A stretch of 64,000 bases of DNA from Ruminiclostridium sufflavum DSM 19573 (GCF_003208175.1 NZ_QKMR01000014.1:78398-142397); one strand, 5' to 3'; shown: positions 1-10,228, counted from the first letter of the stretch. The notes: generated from the letters alone by a model not told the origin. Made by a program: numbers and translations.

Positions 1-3000
1 GAGCAGAATCTTATTCGTATCAAGGATATAATTAATGAGCTGGAATCGCAGATAGAGCCCTTGAGAGAGCAATCCGAAGCGGCAAAAAAATATCTGACCT
101 TGAGAGATGCATTAAAGGAATTAGAGATTAATGTTTATTTGGACAGTATAGATAATTTAAAAGAAAAAATAAAGGAATACGAGGTAAACTTTAAAGATAT
201 AAAAGACAACATTGAAGCAGAAGAGAGAAAGCTGCGCAATATAACGGCTCAAAACCAGCAAAAGAATGAAATATTGAAGGAGCTGGAAATAAAGGTTAAC
301 GAAGCCAGGGACAAATATTATATTGTTGAAGCAAATCTTGAAAAAAGCAGTTCTGAGATAAATGTAAACAGAGAAAAAATAAACAGTCTGGATCAAAATA
401 TGAACCGCCTTGATGAGGAAATTTCAGAGATTGATTCAAAAACAGAGCTTTTATTAAAGGAGGAGAAAAACAGACAAAGTAAAATTGTATATTTAAAAGG
501 ACAGCAGGAGGAGTTCTCAGCCAAGCTTTTTAAATATCAGGCTGAGCTGGATGCGGTTATTTCAACACTTGGAGAGAGTGAACGTAAAATTGAAATGCTT
601 AAAGCCGGAATAATGGACAAGCTGGATATTCAATCAGACAAAAGAACTCAAATAAACAATATAAAAAATCATATTGAAAATATAAAGAAGAGACAGAATT
701 CAATTGGAACAGAGATATATACTCTTAAGCTGGAAAAAGACAAAGACAATATGAAGAAGGAAGACCTGACAGAGAGTATAAGAAATACTGTTATGCTTAT
801 TAAGCATGAAAAGGAAAAGATTGAAGAACTTAGTACAGAAAAGCATGAGTTTAAGACTGCACTTATTGATCTGGAGAAGCAGCAGGGAACCGTAAAAACA
901 GATATACAGGTAAAAGCATCCAGACACAGGCTGCTGAGGGATATGGAAAAAAGTATGGAAGGCTACAGCCGAAGTGTAAAAGAAATAATGAATGCCTGCA
1001 AGGCCTCGGCAGACTTCGGGAAAGGTATTCATGGCACTGTTGCACAGCTTTTCAGCGTAGACAAAAGGTATGAGACTGCCATAGAAATGACATTGGGCGG
1101 TGCCCTTCAAAATATTGTTTCTTCTTCCGAAGATGATGCAAAGAAAGCAATAGACTTTTTGAAGCGGAACAGGATGGGCAGGGCAACATTTCTTCCTGTT
1201 ACTGCGGTACACGGAAAACGCCTTGACGACAATACCATTAACAAATTAAAGGAATACAACGGGTTTTGCGGGATTGCTTCCGACCTTGTTCACTGCGGCG
1301 ATAAATACAAAGGGATTGTGCTGAATCTTTTAGGAAAGGTTGTTGTAGCTGAGAACCTTGATGCAGGCATAAATATTGCCAGAAAATTCAGTTATTCCTT
1401 CAGAATTGTAACCCTTGAAGGAGATATATTAAGCACCAGCGGTTCTATGTCCGGAGGCAGCAGTGACCATAAGGGTTCAGGTATATTAGGAAGAAGCAGG
1501 GAAATTGCCGAGCTTGAGGAAGCTGTTGAAGGCTTGAAAAAGCAGGATATCAGATTAGGTGAAAAGGCTGCCGAGGTAAGAAGCATGATAGCCGAAACAG
1601 ATACCGAATTGAATGAGGAAAATACAAGATTAAGAGATAACGAGCTTGTTAAAACAAGAGATGAGAACCATTTGAGCATGCTTGAAGACAACATTTTAAA
1701 AACGGCTGCAAAGATTGGTATGCTCAATGATGAGAAATCCCAGATGGTACAGCAGGAACAGGATACCGTAAGGGAGATGGAAAAATACGAGCTTGAGCTT
1801 GAGGCGATTGAAAAGGATATTTCTTTAACCAAGGCTGTAATTGCCGAGCATCAGGAAAAATTCAAATCTGACCAGACAGTCAGAGATGGTCTGCATGAGG
1901 ATATAACTGACTTCAAGATATCAGTTAATTCAATAGCTGAGAGCCTTCAAAGTGTTAATGAGCATATGGAGAGAATTAACACGGATAAGGAGACAATGCA
2001 TAAAAGCAAGGTCAGAAAGGAACATGAAAAGCTAAAAGCCTCTGATGAAATTGAATCGCTGAAGCAGGAAATTGAAGGCCTTGAAAATGCCATAAAAAAG
2101 CTCCAAGCAGAAAAAACCGGCAGAACTATGGAAATAGACAGGCTTGCTGAAGAGAAAAAAGTTCTTGAGGAGGAATCCTCAGACTTCATAGAAAGACTGA
2201 ATGCTTCAAACAAGACTATTCACTTGCTGCAGGAAGAGTATAACAGATTTGATGTAAAAAACACCAAGGCTGAAGCAGAAATGAAAGCTATACAGGACAG
2301 GATGTGGGATGAATATGAGCTTACTTATACTAATGCGGCAGAGCTCAAAAAAGAAATACGGAGCCTTCCGGAGGCCCAGAGGACTATAAATGACTACAGG
2401 ACTCAAATAAAGCTCCTTGGCCCTGTTAATGTTTCAGCAATTGATGATTATATTAAAACAAAAGAGAGATATGAGTTTATGTCTGCTCAGCAGGAGGATA
2501 TGGAGCAGGCAAAGGAAAAACTGCATAAAATTATACATGAAATGGTACAGGTAATGAAAAAGCAATTTGTTGAGCAGTTTAAAATTATAAATGAAAACTT
2601 TGGAATAGTATACCGCGAATTATTTGGAGGCGGTCATGCTGAGCTGATTATCTGTGATATGGATAATGTTCTCGAAAGCGGTATTGAGATTGCTGTTCAG
2701 CCGCCGGGGAAAAGGCTTCAGAATATGATGCTGCTTTCGGGAGGAGAACGTGCCTTTACAGCTATTGCATTGCTCTTCTCTATACTGAGAATGAAGCCTA
2801 CGCCGTTCTGCCTGCTTGATGAAATTGAAGCGGCACTTGATGATGCAAATGTATATAGATTCGGTGAATATTTGAAGAAATTCTCGAAAAACACCCAGTT
2901 TATCATGGTAACCCATCGTAAAGGCACCATGGAGGCAGCAAATACAATGTACGGAGTTACAATGCAGGAGCATGGAATTTCCAGGGTAGTGTCCATGAAA

Positions 3001-3021
3001 ATGGGTGAAATTGCAGTATAG
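1..3021 (+). CDS. smc: Chromosome segregation ATPase SMC, 5' end outside window
   Basis: Open in frame from base 1, so the N-terminal Walker A head lies before the window. What is seen is a long coiled coil, a hinge (roughly window codons 325-460, with GKGIHGTVAQLF), a second coiled coil and the C-terminal ATPase head with signature LLSGGERA, Walker B CLLDEIEAALDD and H-loop MVTHRKG. SMC forms the condensin-like ring with ScpA/ScpB that organises and segregates the chromosome. ftsY follows after 78 bases, the usual Firmicutes smc-ftsY order. No terminator was seen between them, so co-transcription is likely. Confidence 0.97.
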   Translation, partial: EQNLIRIKDIINELESQIEPLREQSEAAKKYLTLRDALKELEINVYLDSIDNLKEKIKEYEVNFKDIKDNIEAEERKLRNITAQNQQKNEILKELEIKVNEARDKYYIVEANLEKSSSEINVNREKINSLDQNMNRLDEEISEIDSKTELLLKEEKNRQSKIVYLKGQQEEFSAKLFKYQAELDAVISTLGESERKIEMLKAGIMDKLDIQSDKRTQINNIKNHIENIKKRQNSIGTEIYTLKLEKDKDNMKKEDLTESIRNTVMLIKHEKEKIEELSTEKHEFKTALIDLEKQQGTVKTDIQVKASRHRLLRDMEKSMEGYSRSVKEIMNACKASADFGKGIHGTVAQLFSVDKRYETAIEMTLGGALQNIVSSSEDDAKKAIDFLKRNRMGRATFLPVTAVHGKRLDDNTINKLKEYNGFCGIASDLVHCGDKYKGIVLNLLGKVVVAENLDAGINIARKFSYSFRIVTLEGDILSTSGSMSGGSSDHKGSGILGRSREIAELEEAVEGLKKQDIRLGEKAAEVRSMIAETDTELNEENTRLRDNELVKTRDENHLSMLEDNILKTAAKIGMLNDEKSQMVQQEQDTVREMEKYELELEAIEKDISLTKAVIAEHQEKFKSDQTVRDGLHEDITDFKISVNSIAESLQSVNEHMERINTDKETMHKSKVRKEHEKLKASDEIESLKQEIEGLENAIKKLQAEKTGRTMEIDRLAEEKKVLEEESSDFIERLNASNKTIHLLQEEYNRFDVKNTKAEAEMKAIQDRMWDEYELTYTNAAELKKEIRSLPEAQRTINDYRTQIKLLGPVNVSAIDDYIKTKERYEFMSAQQEDMEQAKEKLHKIIHEMVQVMKKQFVEQFKIINENFGIVYRELFGGGHAELIICDMDNVLESGIEIAVQPPGKRLQNMMLLSGGERAFTAIALLFSILRMKPTPFCLLDEIEAALDDANVYRFGEYLKKFSKNTQFIMVTHRKGTMEAANTMYGVTMQEHGISRVVSMKMGEIAV

Positions 3022-3099
3022 AATAAACTGGCAAGTTATGCCATACATAAGCGGTTTATATAAATAATAACTAATATAGAACATTCTGGAGGATTTAAA

Positions 3100-4008
3100 A
3101 TGGGCTTTTTTGACAGATTAAAGGACGGATTGCAAAAAACAAGAAAAAGTATCACTGAAAAGATAGATCAGGTGCTTGTTTCATTTGGCAAGGTGGATGA
3201 GGAATTATTTGATGAGCTTGAGGAAATTCTAATTACATCCGACATAGGAATAGAAACCACAATGAGGATAATTGAGGATTTAAAGGAAAAAACCCGTGAA
3301 AGAAAAATCATTGATGCCTTGAAGGTCAAGGACCTGTTAAAGGAAGAGCTTGAGGAAATACTGGATACCGGTGAAAGTGCTTTAAAGCTTGATTCCAAGC
3401 CGTCAGTCATCATTGTAATAGGTGTCAACGGAGTTGGAAAGACAACATCTATCGGTAAAATTGCAAATTATTATAAAAGTCAGGGTAAAAAGGTTTTACT
3501 GGCTGCAGGAGATACATTCAGAGCAGCAGCGATAGATCAGCTGGAAATATGGGCTGACAGAGTAGGTGCGGAGATAATAGAGCAAAAGGAAGGCTCGGAT
3601 CCTGCTGCGGTGGTATTTGATGCCGCTCAGGCAGCCAAGTCAAGAAAAGCCGATTTGCTGATTTGTGATACAGCAGGAAGACTGCACACAAAGAAAAATC
3701 TCATGGAGGAGCTGAAAAAGGTTTCGAGAGTATTGGACAGAGAGCTGCCCGGAGCAGATAGGGAAACCTTGTTGGTGCTGGATGCGACTACGGGACAAAA
3801 TGCAATTTCACAGGCAAAAACCTTCAAAGAAGCTGCCGACATTACGGGAATTGTTCTCACAAAGCTGGACGGAACAGCGAAGGGCGGAATTGTAATTGCA
3901 ATAAAATCAGAGCTGGATATACCTGTTAAGCTGATTGGCGTCGGTGAACAGATAGATGATTTGCAAAAATTTAATGCGAAGGAATTTGTTGAGGCTCTGT
4001 TTTCGTAA
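3100..4008 (+). CDS. ftsY: Signal recognition particle receptor FtsY
   Basis: 302 residues, essentially the NG domain without the long acidic A domain of proteobacterial FtsY. An N-terminal four-helix bundle is followed by the SRP-type GTPase with G1 GVNGVGKTTSIGK, DTFRAAA, G3 DTAGRLHTKKN, G4 TKLDGTAKGG and the closing GVGEQIDDLQKF. It docks the Ffh-RNA-ribosome complex at the membrane. The start ATG follows a clear GGAGG. Its partner gene ffh lies at 15.8 kb. The 3' end runs into a palindromic repeat ending in a T run, which may terminate the transcript. Confidence 0.97.
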   Translation: MGFFDRLKDGLQKTRKSITEKIDQVLVSFGKVDEELFDELEEILITSDIGIETTMRIIEDLKEKTRERKIIDALKVKDLLKEELEEILDTGESALKLDSKPSVIIVIGVNGVGKTTSIGKIANYYKSQGKKVLLAAGDTFRAAAIDQLEIWADRVGAEIIEQKEGSDPAAVVFDAAQAAKSRKADLLICDTAGRLHTKKNLMEELKKVSRVLDRELPGADRETLLVLDATTGQNAISQAKTFKEAADITGIVLTKLDGTAKGGIVIAIKSELDIPVKLIGVGEQIDDLQKFNAKEFVEALFS

Positions 4009-4014
4009 GGATAA

Positions 4015-4128
4015 CTAAAGTCAATTACGTTTAAAGCCTTCGCGGCGAATTAAGCTTTTAATCTAATTTTGAGCTCAGGTTATTACGGGCCGATACAACC
4101 GGTTCTTCAGCCGGCAGTAATTGACTTT
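4015..4128. repeat. Palindromic intergenic repeat, copy R1
   Basis: Starts CTAAAGTCAATTAC and ends GTAATTGACTT followed by more T. The outer 12 bases (4017-4028 and 4117-4128) are a perfect inverted repeat. Inside are the family modules: TTTAAAGCCTTCGCGGCGA, then GAATTAAGCTTTTAATCTAA, then AGCCGGCAGTAATTGACT. It begins a few bases after the ftsY stop. The T run makes it a plausible terminator. Confidence 0.75.
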
Positions 4129-4190
4129 TTTATAAATTTCAGTACAGATATTTACTATTGTAATCAGAATATAGCGTTAGGAGGGAAAAT

Positions 4191-7046
4191 ATGATATATG
4201 ATTATTACAAGGAAAAAGGCAAAAAGCATTATAAGTGGAAAATAGTTATATTAGCGGTAGCTGTCATTGCAATAATAGGCTTAATTGTCGGGAGTTCGAT
4301 ATACATGGAGCTCATTCAGCTAAAGGAGCTGAACATGCAGGCCGACTACACCTCGGTTTACACTAAAAACCTTCTGTACAAGGTCGTATCCTTTTTTGCC
4401 GGCTTTGTAACTGTTTCACTGTTTATTTATTTTACTAATGTGGCAGTAATTAAAAATTTGAAAAAATATTTTGCCAATAACAATATTGAGCAAAGAAAGC
4501 TTATTAATGTTCCGGCAGCTTTGGCAGTCGGTGTTTTAGGCGCATTGGCGGTTAAAAACTTTTTCTATGACAAAGCATTGCTTTTCCTGAATTCCATAGA
4601 TTTTGGAAGAGTTGATCCCCAGTTTGGTCAGGACATCGGATACTATATGTTTCAAAGGCCTTTTTACATGTCCTTGCTTAGCTTTATTTCAAATCTATGG
4701 CTGCTTGTAGTTGTTTATACGGTGGTATATTATGCTATGGTTTTACTGGCAGCCATGGGCGGAACATTTGAATTCAAGGAGTTTAAAGACAAAACAATAC
4801 TCAGGCATAATCTTATAAACATTGCTGTATTTTTTGTGCTTAAAACGATTTCATACAAATTCCAGAGAGAGGATCTTTTATTTTCAGCCTTTACAGATAC
4901 AGGTGTCAGCGGCGCGGGATATTCCAATACAAATATTTGGATTAGATTTTATACCATAGCTCCCTTAATTGTTTTGGTTATTGTATTGATATCGGGCTTC
5001 TTTATGTGGAAGGGCAGGATGAAAAAGGCGGCTGTCTCAATAGCTGTATATCCGGTAATTTTTATACTGGTATCTATTGCTTCGGCTCTTGTACAGACAG
5101 TTATAGTAAAACCCAATGAATTTGAGTACGAAAAGGATTATTTGCAGCAGAATATGATTGAAACAAGGGCTGCATACGGACTTGACAAGATTGAAACCTA
5201 CGATTTCAAGACAATAAAGGATTTAACTCCGCAAATAATTGAAAATAACAGAAATACCATTGACAATATCAGAGTGGTGGATTATGCCCCTACGCTGGAA
5301 AGCAATAAACAGCTTCAAAGCAATACAAATTTTTATACCTTTAATACCGGAGATATTTTAAATTATACAGTCAACGGCAAGGAGATTCCTGTGCTTATAT
5401 CAGCAAGGGAAATTAACACCTCCAAGCTTCAGAATCAAAATTTTGTAAATAAAACCTTTAAATATACTCATGGCTACGGTGTTGTTGTAAATCCGATAAA
5501 CAAGCTGACAACTCAGGGACAGGTTGAGTTTCTGGTAAGCGGACTAAAAATGGACACAGTTGATAAGACCTCACTAAGCATAAAGGAACCAAGAATATAT
5601 TACGGAGAGCTTACAAACAATTTTGTCATAGTAAGTTCAAAGTCTGCCGGCAAGGAGCCTGAGATTGATTATGACGGAACAACGGCAACATATTTTGATT
5701 CTGCCAATACTGAGGATGGTTCCAATGCTGAAAAAATAAGACTGAATCTGCTGAACAGGCTGTTATTTTCAGCTAAATATATGGATGCAAATCTTCTGGT
5801 GTCAAGTAATATTTCATCGGATTCACAAATTCTGCTCAATAGAAATGTGGTTGAAAGAGCACAAAAGGGAGTTCCCTTTCTTCGGGTGGATTCAGATCCT
5901 GCTTTGACAATTACTTCGGATGGGAGACTGAAATGGGTTTTAGATGCTTATACGGTTTCAAGCAACTATCCTTATGCTCAGAATTTCTATACGGAAAGCA
6001 GTGAAGCTGATTTAAGAGCACTTAACGGTACAAACTACATCAGGAACTCTGTTAAGGTCACTGTTGATGCATATGACGGCAATGTCAAGTATTATATTAT
6101 TGATGAGACCGATCCTATTATCAAGGCTTATAAAAAGGTTTATCCGGGAGTATTTTCCGAGGAGCCTCTTCCGGAGGATATAGCATTGCACATGAGATAT
6201 CCCGAGACCTTATTCAAGGTTCAGACTGAAATGCTCAAAAAATATCACTTAGACCCTGAAAAGCAGGAAAATATATCTACATTTTATACAAATCAGGATG
6301 CCTGGTCAATTGCAAAATATCCTGATAAAAGCAGCCCGACGGGAGTAAAGGAAATAGACTCCTACTACAATATGATAAAGCTTCCCGACAATTTGGGCAC
6401 AAAAGAGGAGCTAATACTAATGAGGCCTTTTACACCTTCGGCTGATAAGCATAATATGATGTCATGGCTTGCGGTCAGAAATTCCAAAGAGGATTACGGA
6501 AAAATGATACTGTTTAACTTCCCGAAGGACACCAATATACTAGGTCCTGATCAGGTGGAGAACAATATAAATGCAATAAGTGAAATTTCTCAGAATCTTG
6601 CGCTTTGGGGACAGGGAAGTTCAAAGACCTTCAAGGGCAGCCTGCTGGTAATTCCGATTGAAAACAGCATTCTTTATGTTGAACCGATATATATCCAATC
6701 AGACAGTACATCGTCTATTCCGCAGGTTAAAACAGTGATAGTGGGGTATCAGCAGGGAAATGATTTCAAGCATGGTATTGGAGACAATCTGGATTCTGCT
6801 TTGGCTGATTTATTTAATGGGACTGTAAAAGCAGGTGACAATAAAATACCCACTGTAGATCAGACAACCGGTGAAATTAAAAATCCGGAGGAGGAAGGAA
6901 ATACATCTGCTCCGCCGGCGGATAATGAACAAAAGTCAGAAATTGACGAAGCGAAGCTGGATGAGCTTCAGAAAAAGCTTGATGCTTTGATGAAGCAATC
7001 AGAAGAGATAAGCGAGTTAATTGACAGCCTTAGGAAGAGTAAATAA
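4191..7046 (+). CDS. UPF0182 (COG1615) large membrane protein
   Basis: 951 residues. The N-terminal third holds about seven hydrophobic segments (around residues 17-40, 60-85, 110-130, 165-195, 205-225, 250-275 and 285-310). A long hydrophilic part with few hydrophobic stretches follows, presumably outside the membrane. The tail is Glu-rich and coiled-coil-like (last 60 residues). Length and layout fit the UPF0182 family, found in Actinobacteria, Firmicutes and cyanobacteria, whose function is unknown. The start is set by TTAGGAGGGAAAAT. It stands alone between the R1 repeat and the PC4-like gene. Confidence 0.85.
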   Translation: MIYDYYKEKGKKHYKWKIVILAVAVIAIIGLIVGSSIYMELIQLKELNMQADYTSVYTKNLLYKVVSFFAGFVTVSLFIYFTNVAVIKNLKKYFANNNIEQRKLINVPAALAVGVLGALAVKNFFYDKALLFLNSIDFGRVDPQFGQDIGYYMFQRPFYMSLLSFISNLWLLVVVYTVVYYAMVLLAAMGGTFEFKEFKDKTILRHNLINIAVFFVLKTISYKFQREDLLFSAFTDTGVSGAGYSNTNIWIRFYTIAPLIVLVIVLISGFFMWKGRMKKAAVSIAVYPVIFILVSIASALVQTVIVKPNEFEYEKDYLQQNMIETRAAYGLDKIETYDFKTIKDLTPQIIENNRNTIDNIRVVDYAPTLESNKQLQSNTNFYTFNTGDILNYTVNGKEIPVLISAREINTSKLQNQNFVNKTFKYTHGYGVVVNPINKLTTQGQVEFLVSGLKMDTVDKTSLSIKEPRIYYGELTNNFVIVSSKSAGKEPEIDYDGTTATYFDSANTEDGSNAEKIRLNLLNRLLFSAKYMDANLLVSSNISSDSQILLNRNVVERAQKGVPFLRVDSDPALTITSDGRLKWVLDAYTVSSNYPYAQNFYTESSEADLRALNGTNYIRNSVKVTVDAYDGNVKYYIIDETDPIIKAYKKVYPGVFSEEPLPEDIALHMRYPETLFKVQTEMLKKYHLDPEKQENISTFYTNQDAWSIAKYPDKSSPTGVKEIDSYYNMIKLPDNLGTKEELILMRPFTPSADKHNMMSWLAVRNSKEDYGKMILFNFPKDTNILGPDQVENNINAISEISQNLALWGQGSSKTFKGSLLVIPIENSILYVEPIYIQSDSTSSIPQVKTVIVGYQQGNDFKHGIGDNLDSALADLFNGTVKAGDNKIPTVDQTTGEIKNPEEEGNTSAPPADNEQKSEIDEAKLDELQKKLDALMKQSEEISELIDSLRKSK

Positions 7047-7161
7047 ATTCAGACTGTTATAAAAAACACTAGGTTTTGTGAATAGAATATATCCATTACA
7101 AATACATTAAATTGCGGCATAAGAAGTTAAATAAAAAATAAATAGACAGGAATGGTGGATT

Positions 7162-7383
7162 ATGGCTGAGGTTAAATATGAAATAACAAAAAATTTGGGC
7201 GTTTTATCAGAAAATGCAAAGGGATGGATAAAGGAGCTGAATTTGGTCAGCTGGAATGACAGAGCTCCCAAATATGATATAAGGGAATGGTCTCCTGAGC
7301 ATGACAGAATGGGCAAGGGAATTACCCTGACGCAGGAGGAGCTTGCTGAGCTGAAAAGCTTGTTAAATAATATTGACCTTTAA
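7162..7383 (+). CDS. YdbC-like PC4 (transcriptional coactivator p15) family protein
   Basis: 73 residues that match the bacterial PC4-fold family (YdbC type). The hallmark stretches are KELNLVSWNDRAPKYDIREW and MGKGITLTQEELAELK. Relatives are homodimeric single-stranded nucleic acid binding proteins, so a role in transcription, repair or RNA binding is likely but not shown here. Start ATG follows GGTGG. The gene ends at a strong hairpin shared with the convergent DUF1540 gene. Confidence 0.85.
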   Translation: MAEVKYEITKNLGVLSENAKGWIKELNLVSWNDRAPKYDIREWSPEHDRMGKGITLTQEELAELKSLLNNIDL

Positions 7384-7414
7384 TTCGAAAACTTGATTCC
7401 TCAAGATTTAAACA

Positions 7415-7475
7415 GGCTGCTGTAAAGTGCTATAACCGCTAATGCTTGAGTGGTTACACTTTACAACAGCCTTTT
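7415..7475. terminator. Bidirectional terminator between PC4-like gene and DUF1540 gene
   Basis: GGCTGCTGTAAAGTG (7415-7429) pairs with CACTTTACAACAGCC (7457-7471) with one mismatch, followed by TTTT. An inner TAACC/GGTTA pair extends the stem. It sits between convergent genes and can serve both. Confidence 0.8.
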
Positions 7476-7490
7476 GGATGAATTTAAAAG

Positions 7491-7652
7491 TTATTTCTTT
7501 TCAAAGGATTGACAATCTGTACATTCAATCATAGTCGGATCTGATTCATGAGTGCCTACCTGAATCTTTTGCAGTGCACAATAGTCCTCCGAGCTGCTGT
7601 GAAATTTGCAGCTGCTGACTGTACAGGCGATACTTGGGTTTTTACTATTCAT
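7491..7652 (-). CDS. DUF1540 small cysteine-rich protein (53 residues)
   Basis: A short minus-strand ORF with start ATG at 7652-7650 and a good GGAGTG upstream. The product begins MNSKNPSIACTVSSCKFHSS and contains EDYCALQKIQVGTHE and IECTDCQSF. Five cysteines lie in the spacing of DUF1540 domains (C-x4-C, C, C-x2-C), which suggests metal binding. The family is common in Clostridia and its function is unknown. It is transcribed divergently from nrdD and convergently with the PC4-like gene. Confidence 0.85.
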   Translation of the reverse strand: MNSKNPSIACTVSSCKFHSSSEDYCALQKIQVGTHESDPTMIECTDCQSFEKK

Positions 7653-7825
7653 TTTGATATCACTCCAATTCTTTTTTATTTTGTAACAGTTATTATTATT
7701 GTTTTATAATATGTAAAATATTCAGTCAAAATTTTAAAAAAGCTTTAAAAATAGATATACCTTAAAAATCAAATCTTATTAAGATATAAAGGGCAGAAAT
7801 TAAATTTAAATCATTTTAATTGTCC

Positions 7826-7875
7826 TTGACACTATATATTTGATAGTGATAGTATTAATACACAATATATGGCGT
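7826..7875 (+). promoter_or_regulatory. nrdD promoter with two NrdR boxes
   Basis: TTGACA at 7826-7831 and a TAGTAT-like -10 at 7850-7855 form a probable promoter. Two boxes fit the NrdR consensus (acaCwAtATaTwGtgt): ACACTATATATTTGAT at 7829-7844, overlapping the -35, and ACACAATATATGGCGT at 7860-7875, just after the -10. Start-to-start distance is 31 bases, three helical turns, the spacing usual for NrdR. This predicts (d)ATP-dependent repression of nrdDG. nrdR itself is not in the window. Confidence 0.8.
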
Positions 7876-7915
7876 GGTAAATAATGTAAATTTTTAGAGG
7901 GGTGGCAAAACCGCA

Positions 7916-10228
7916 ATGATTACTAAAATCAAAAAGCGTGACGGAAGAGAAGTTCCTTTTAATATCGAAAAGATAGCAAGTGCTATTTTCAAAGCTGCAA
8001 GTGCAACCGGAGGCAAAGACTATAATACTGCTATGGGTTTGGCTGAAAAGGTGGTTGATTATATTGAATCTGCATATGAGGGAAGGCTTCCGAACGTTGA
8101 AGAAATACAAGATGCGGTTGAAAAGATACTGATTGAAACCGGTCATGCCAGAACAGCTAAAGAATTTATTTTATACAGAGCAGACCGGACCAGAAATCGT
8201 GAAATGAATACCAGACTTATGAGAGTATACGAGGAATTGACCTTTAAAGATGCAAAGGACAATGATTTAAAGCGTGAAAATGCAAATATTGATACCGATA
8301 CGGCAATGGGAACTATGCTTAAATATGGTTCGGAAGGTGCCAAGCAATTTTATGAAATGTATGTGCTGAAGCCGGAGCATGCAAAGGCACATAACGAAGC
8401 AGATATTCACATACATGATTTGGACTTTTTAACGCTTACTACAACCTGCTGTCAGATAGATATTGTAAAGCTGTTTAAGAAAGGCTTCAGCACCGGGCAC
8501 GGACACCTGAGAGAGCCGAATGATATAAACAGCTATGCGGCGCTTGCCTGCATAGCAATTCAATCCAATCAAAATGACCAGCATGGAGGGCAAAGCATAC
8601 CGAATTTTGATTTCGGAATGTCGATGGGGGTTGCAAAGACCTATGTTAAAGGCTACAAGCAGAATTTGCGCAAAACGATAGAGCTTCTGACAGACAAGGA
8701 TTTAGAAAAGGAAATAGCCTCAATCTGTGAGACAATAGAGAAGGAAAATTATCTCAAGCCTGCTTTGAATAGAATGGAGCAGTATATAAAGCTTGAAAAG
8801 CAGTATCTATTGAACTACGTGGCTGAAGAAGCTGTTGTGGATAAGGCACAGGCCTTTGCCGTAAAAAAAACTGATGAAGAGACAGACAAGGTAACATATC
8901 AGGCGATGGAGGCATTTGTCCACAATCTTAATACAATGCACAGCCGTGCCGGAGCGCAAACACCCTTTAGTTCCATAAACTACGGAACAGATACCTCACA
9001 CGAGGGAAGGCTGGTAATTAAAAATCTGCTGCTTGCTACAGAAGCCGGTCTTGGAAACGGTGAAACACCTATTTTTCCAATACATATTTTTAAGGTTAAG
9101 GATGGAATTAACTATAAGGACGGTGATCCCAACTATGACCTGTTCAGGCTGGCATGCCGCGTAAGTGCAAAGAGGCTGTTTCCTAACTTTTCGTTTATAG
9201 ATGCGCCGTACAACCTTAAATATTACGTAGAGGGGAACCCTGATACTGAAATTGCATATATGGGATGCAGAACCAGAGTAATCGGAAATACATATGACAG
9301 TTCCAGAGAGACTATTTTCGGCAGAGGGAATTTAAGCTTTACAACTGTTAATTTGCCCAGAATAGCATTGAGAAGCAATAAAAATTTAAACATATTTTTT
9401 GAAGAGCTGGATAAAAAAATAGATTTGATTATAGAACAGCTTTATGAAAGATACCTTATTCAGGCAAAGAAAAAAGTAAAGAATTATCCGTTTCTAATGG
9501 GACAAGGTATTTGGATTGATTCTGACAAGCTGGATTGGGAGGACGAGGTTGGTGAGGTTCTCAAGCACGGTACTTTATCTGTTGGCTTTATCGGTTTGGC
9601 GGAATGTCTTTTGGCCCTTACCGGAAAGCATCATGGAGAGTCTGAACAGGCACAGAATCTGGGACTTGAGATAATTGGCTATATGAGAAAAAGAATGGAC
9701 GAAGCAAGTGAAAAGTACGGAATGAATTTTTCTCTTTTAGCAACGCCTGCAGAAGGTACATCAGGACGTTTTGTCAAATATGACAGGAAGCTTTTCGGAG
9801 CTGTTGAAGGCATTACAGACAAGGAATATTACACAAACAGCTTTCACATCCCTGTTTATTATAAGATAAATGCGCTTGATAAGATAAAAATAGAGGCTCC
9901 ATATCATGAATTAACCAATGCGGGACATATAACCTATGTGGAGGTTGACGGTGATCCTATGAACAATCTCGAAGCCTTTGAGAAGATAGTAAAAGCTATG
10001 AAGGAAGCCGGTATTGGCTATGGCTCTGTTAATCATCCTGTAGACAGGGATCCTGTATGCGGCTACACCGGAATAATAGGAGATGTTTGCCCCAAGTGCG
10101 GAAGAAGAGAAGAAGAGGGTGCTCATTTTGAAAGAATCAGGCGTATAACAGGATATCTGGTGGGTACCTTAGACAGGTTTAACAATGCGAAGCTGGCTGA
10201 GGTGAGGGACAGGGTCACTCATATGTAG
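7916..10228 (+). CDS. nrdD: Anaerobic ribonucleoside-triphosphate reductase, large subunit
   Basis: 770 residues. An N-terminal ATP-cone (first 100 residues, starting MITKIKKRDGREVPFNIEKI) gives allosteric control. The glycyl-radical barrel follows, with HIHDLDF. The C-terminal zinc site is VCGYTGIIGDVCPKCGRREE, and the radical site is RITGYLVGTLDRFN with its Gly near residue 748. It reduces NTPs to dNTPs after activation by NrdG, which is encoded 86 bases downstream. Two NrdR boxes overlap its promoter. Class III reductase is destroyed by oxygen, consistent with an obligate anaerobe. Confidence 0.97.
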   Translation: MITKIKKRDGREVPFNIEKIASAIFKAASATGGKDYNTAMGLAEKVVDYIESAYEGRLPNVEEIQDAVEKILIETGHARTAKEFILYRADRTRNREMNTRLMRVYEELTFKDAKDNDLKRENANIDTDTAMGTMLKYGSEGAKQFYEMYVLKPEHAKAHNEADIHIHDLDFLTLTTTCCQIDIVKLFKKGFSTGHGHLREPNDINSYAALACIAIQSNQNDQHGGQSIPNFDFGMSMGVAKTYVKGYKQNLRKTIELLTDKDLEKEIASICETIEKENYLKPALNRMEQYIKLEKQYLLNYVAEEAVVDKAQAFAVKKTDEETDKVTYQAMEAFVHNLNTMHSRAGAQTPFSSINYGTDTSHEGRLVIKNLLLATEAGLGNGETPIFPIHIFKVKDGINYKDGDPNYDLFRLACRVSAKRLFPNFSFIDAPYNLKYYVEGNPDTEIAYMGCRTRVIGNTYDSSRETIFGRGNLSFTTVNLPRIALRSNKNLNIFFEELDKKIDLIIEQLYERYLIQAKKKVKNYPFLMGQGIWIDSDKLDWEDEVGEVLKHGTLSVGFIGLAECLLALTGKHHGESEQAQNLGLEIIGYMRKRMDEASEKYGMNFSLLATPAEGTSGRFVKYDRKLFGAVEGITDKEYYTNSFHIPVYYKINALDKIKIEAPYHELTNAGHITYVEVDGDPMNNLEAFEKIVKAMKEAGIGYGSVNHPVDRDPVCGYTGIIGDVCPKCGRREEEGAHFERIRRITGYLVGTLDRFNNAKLAEVRDRVTHM

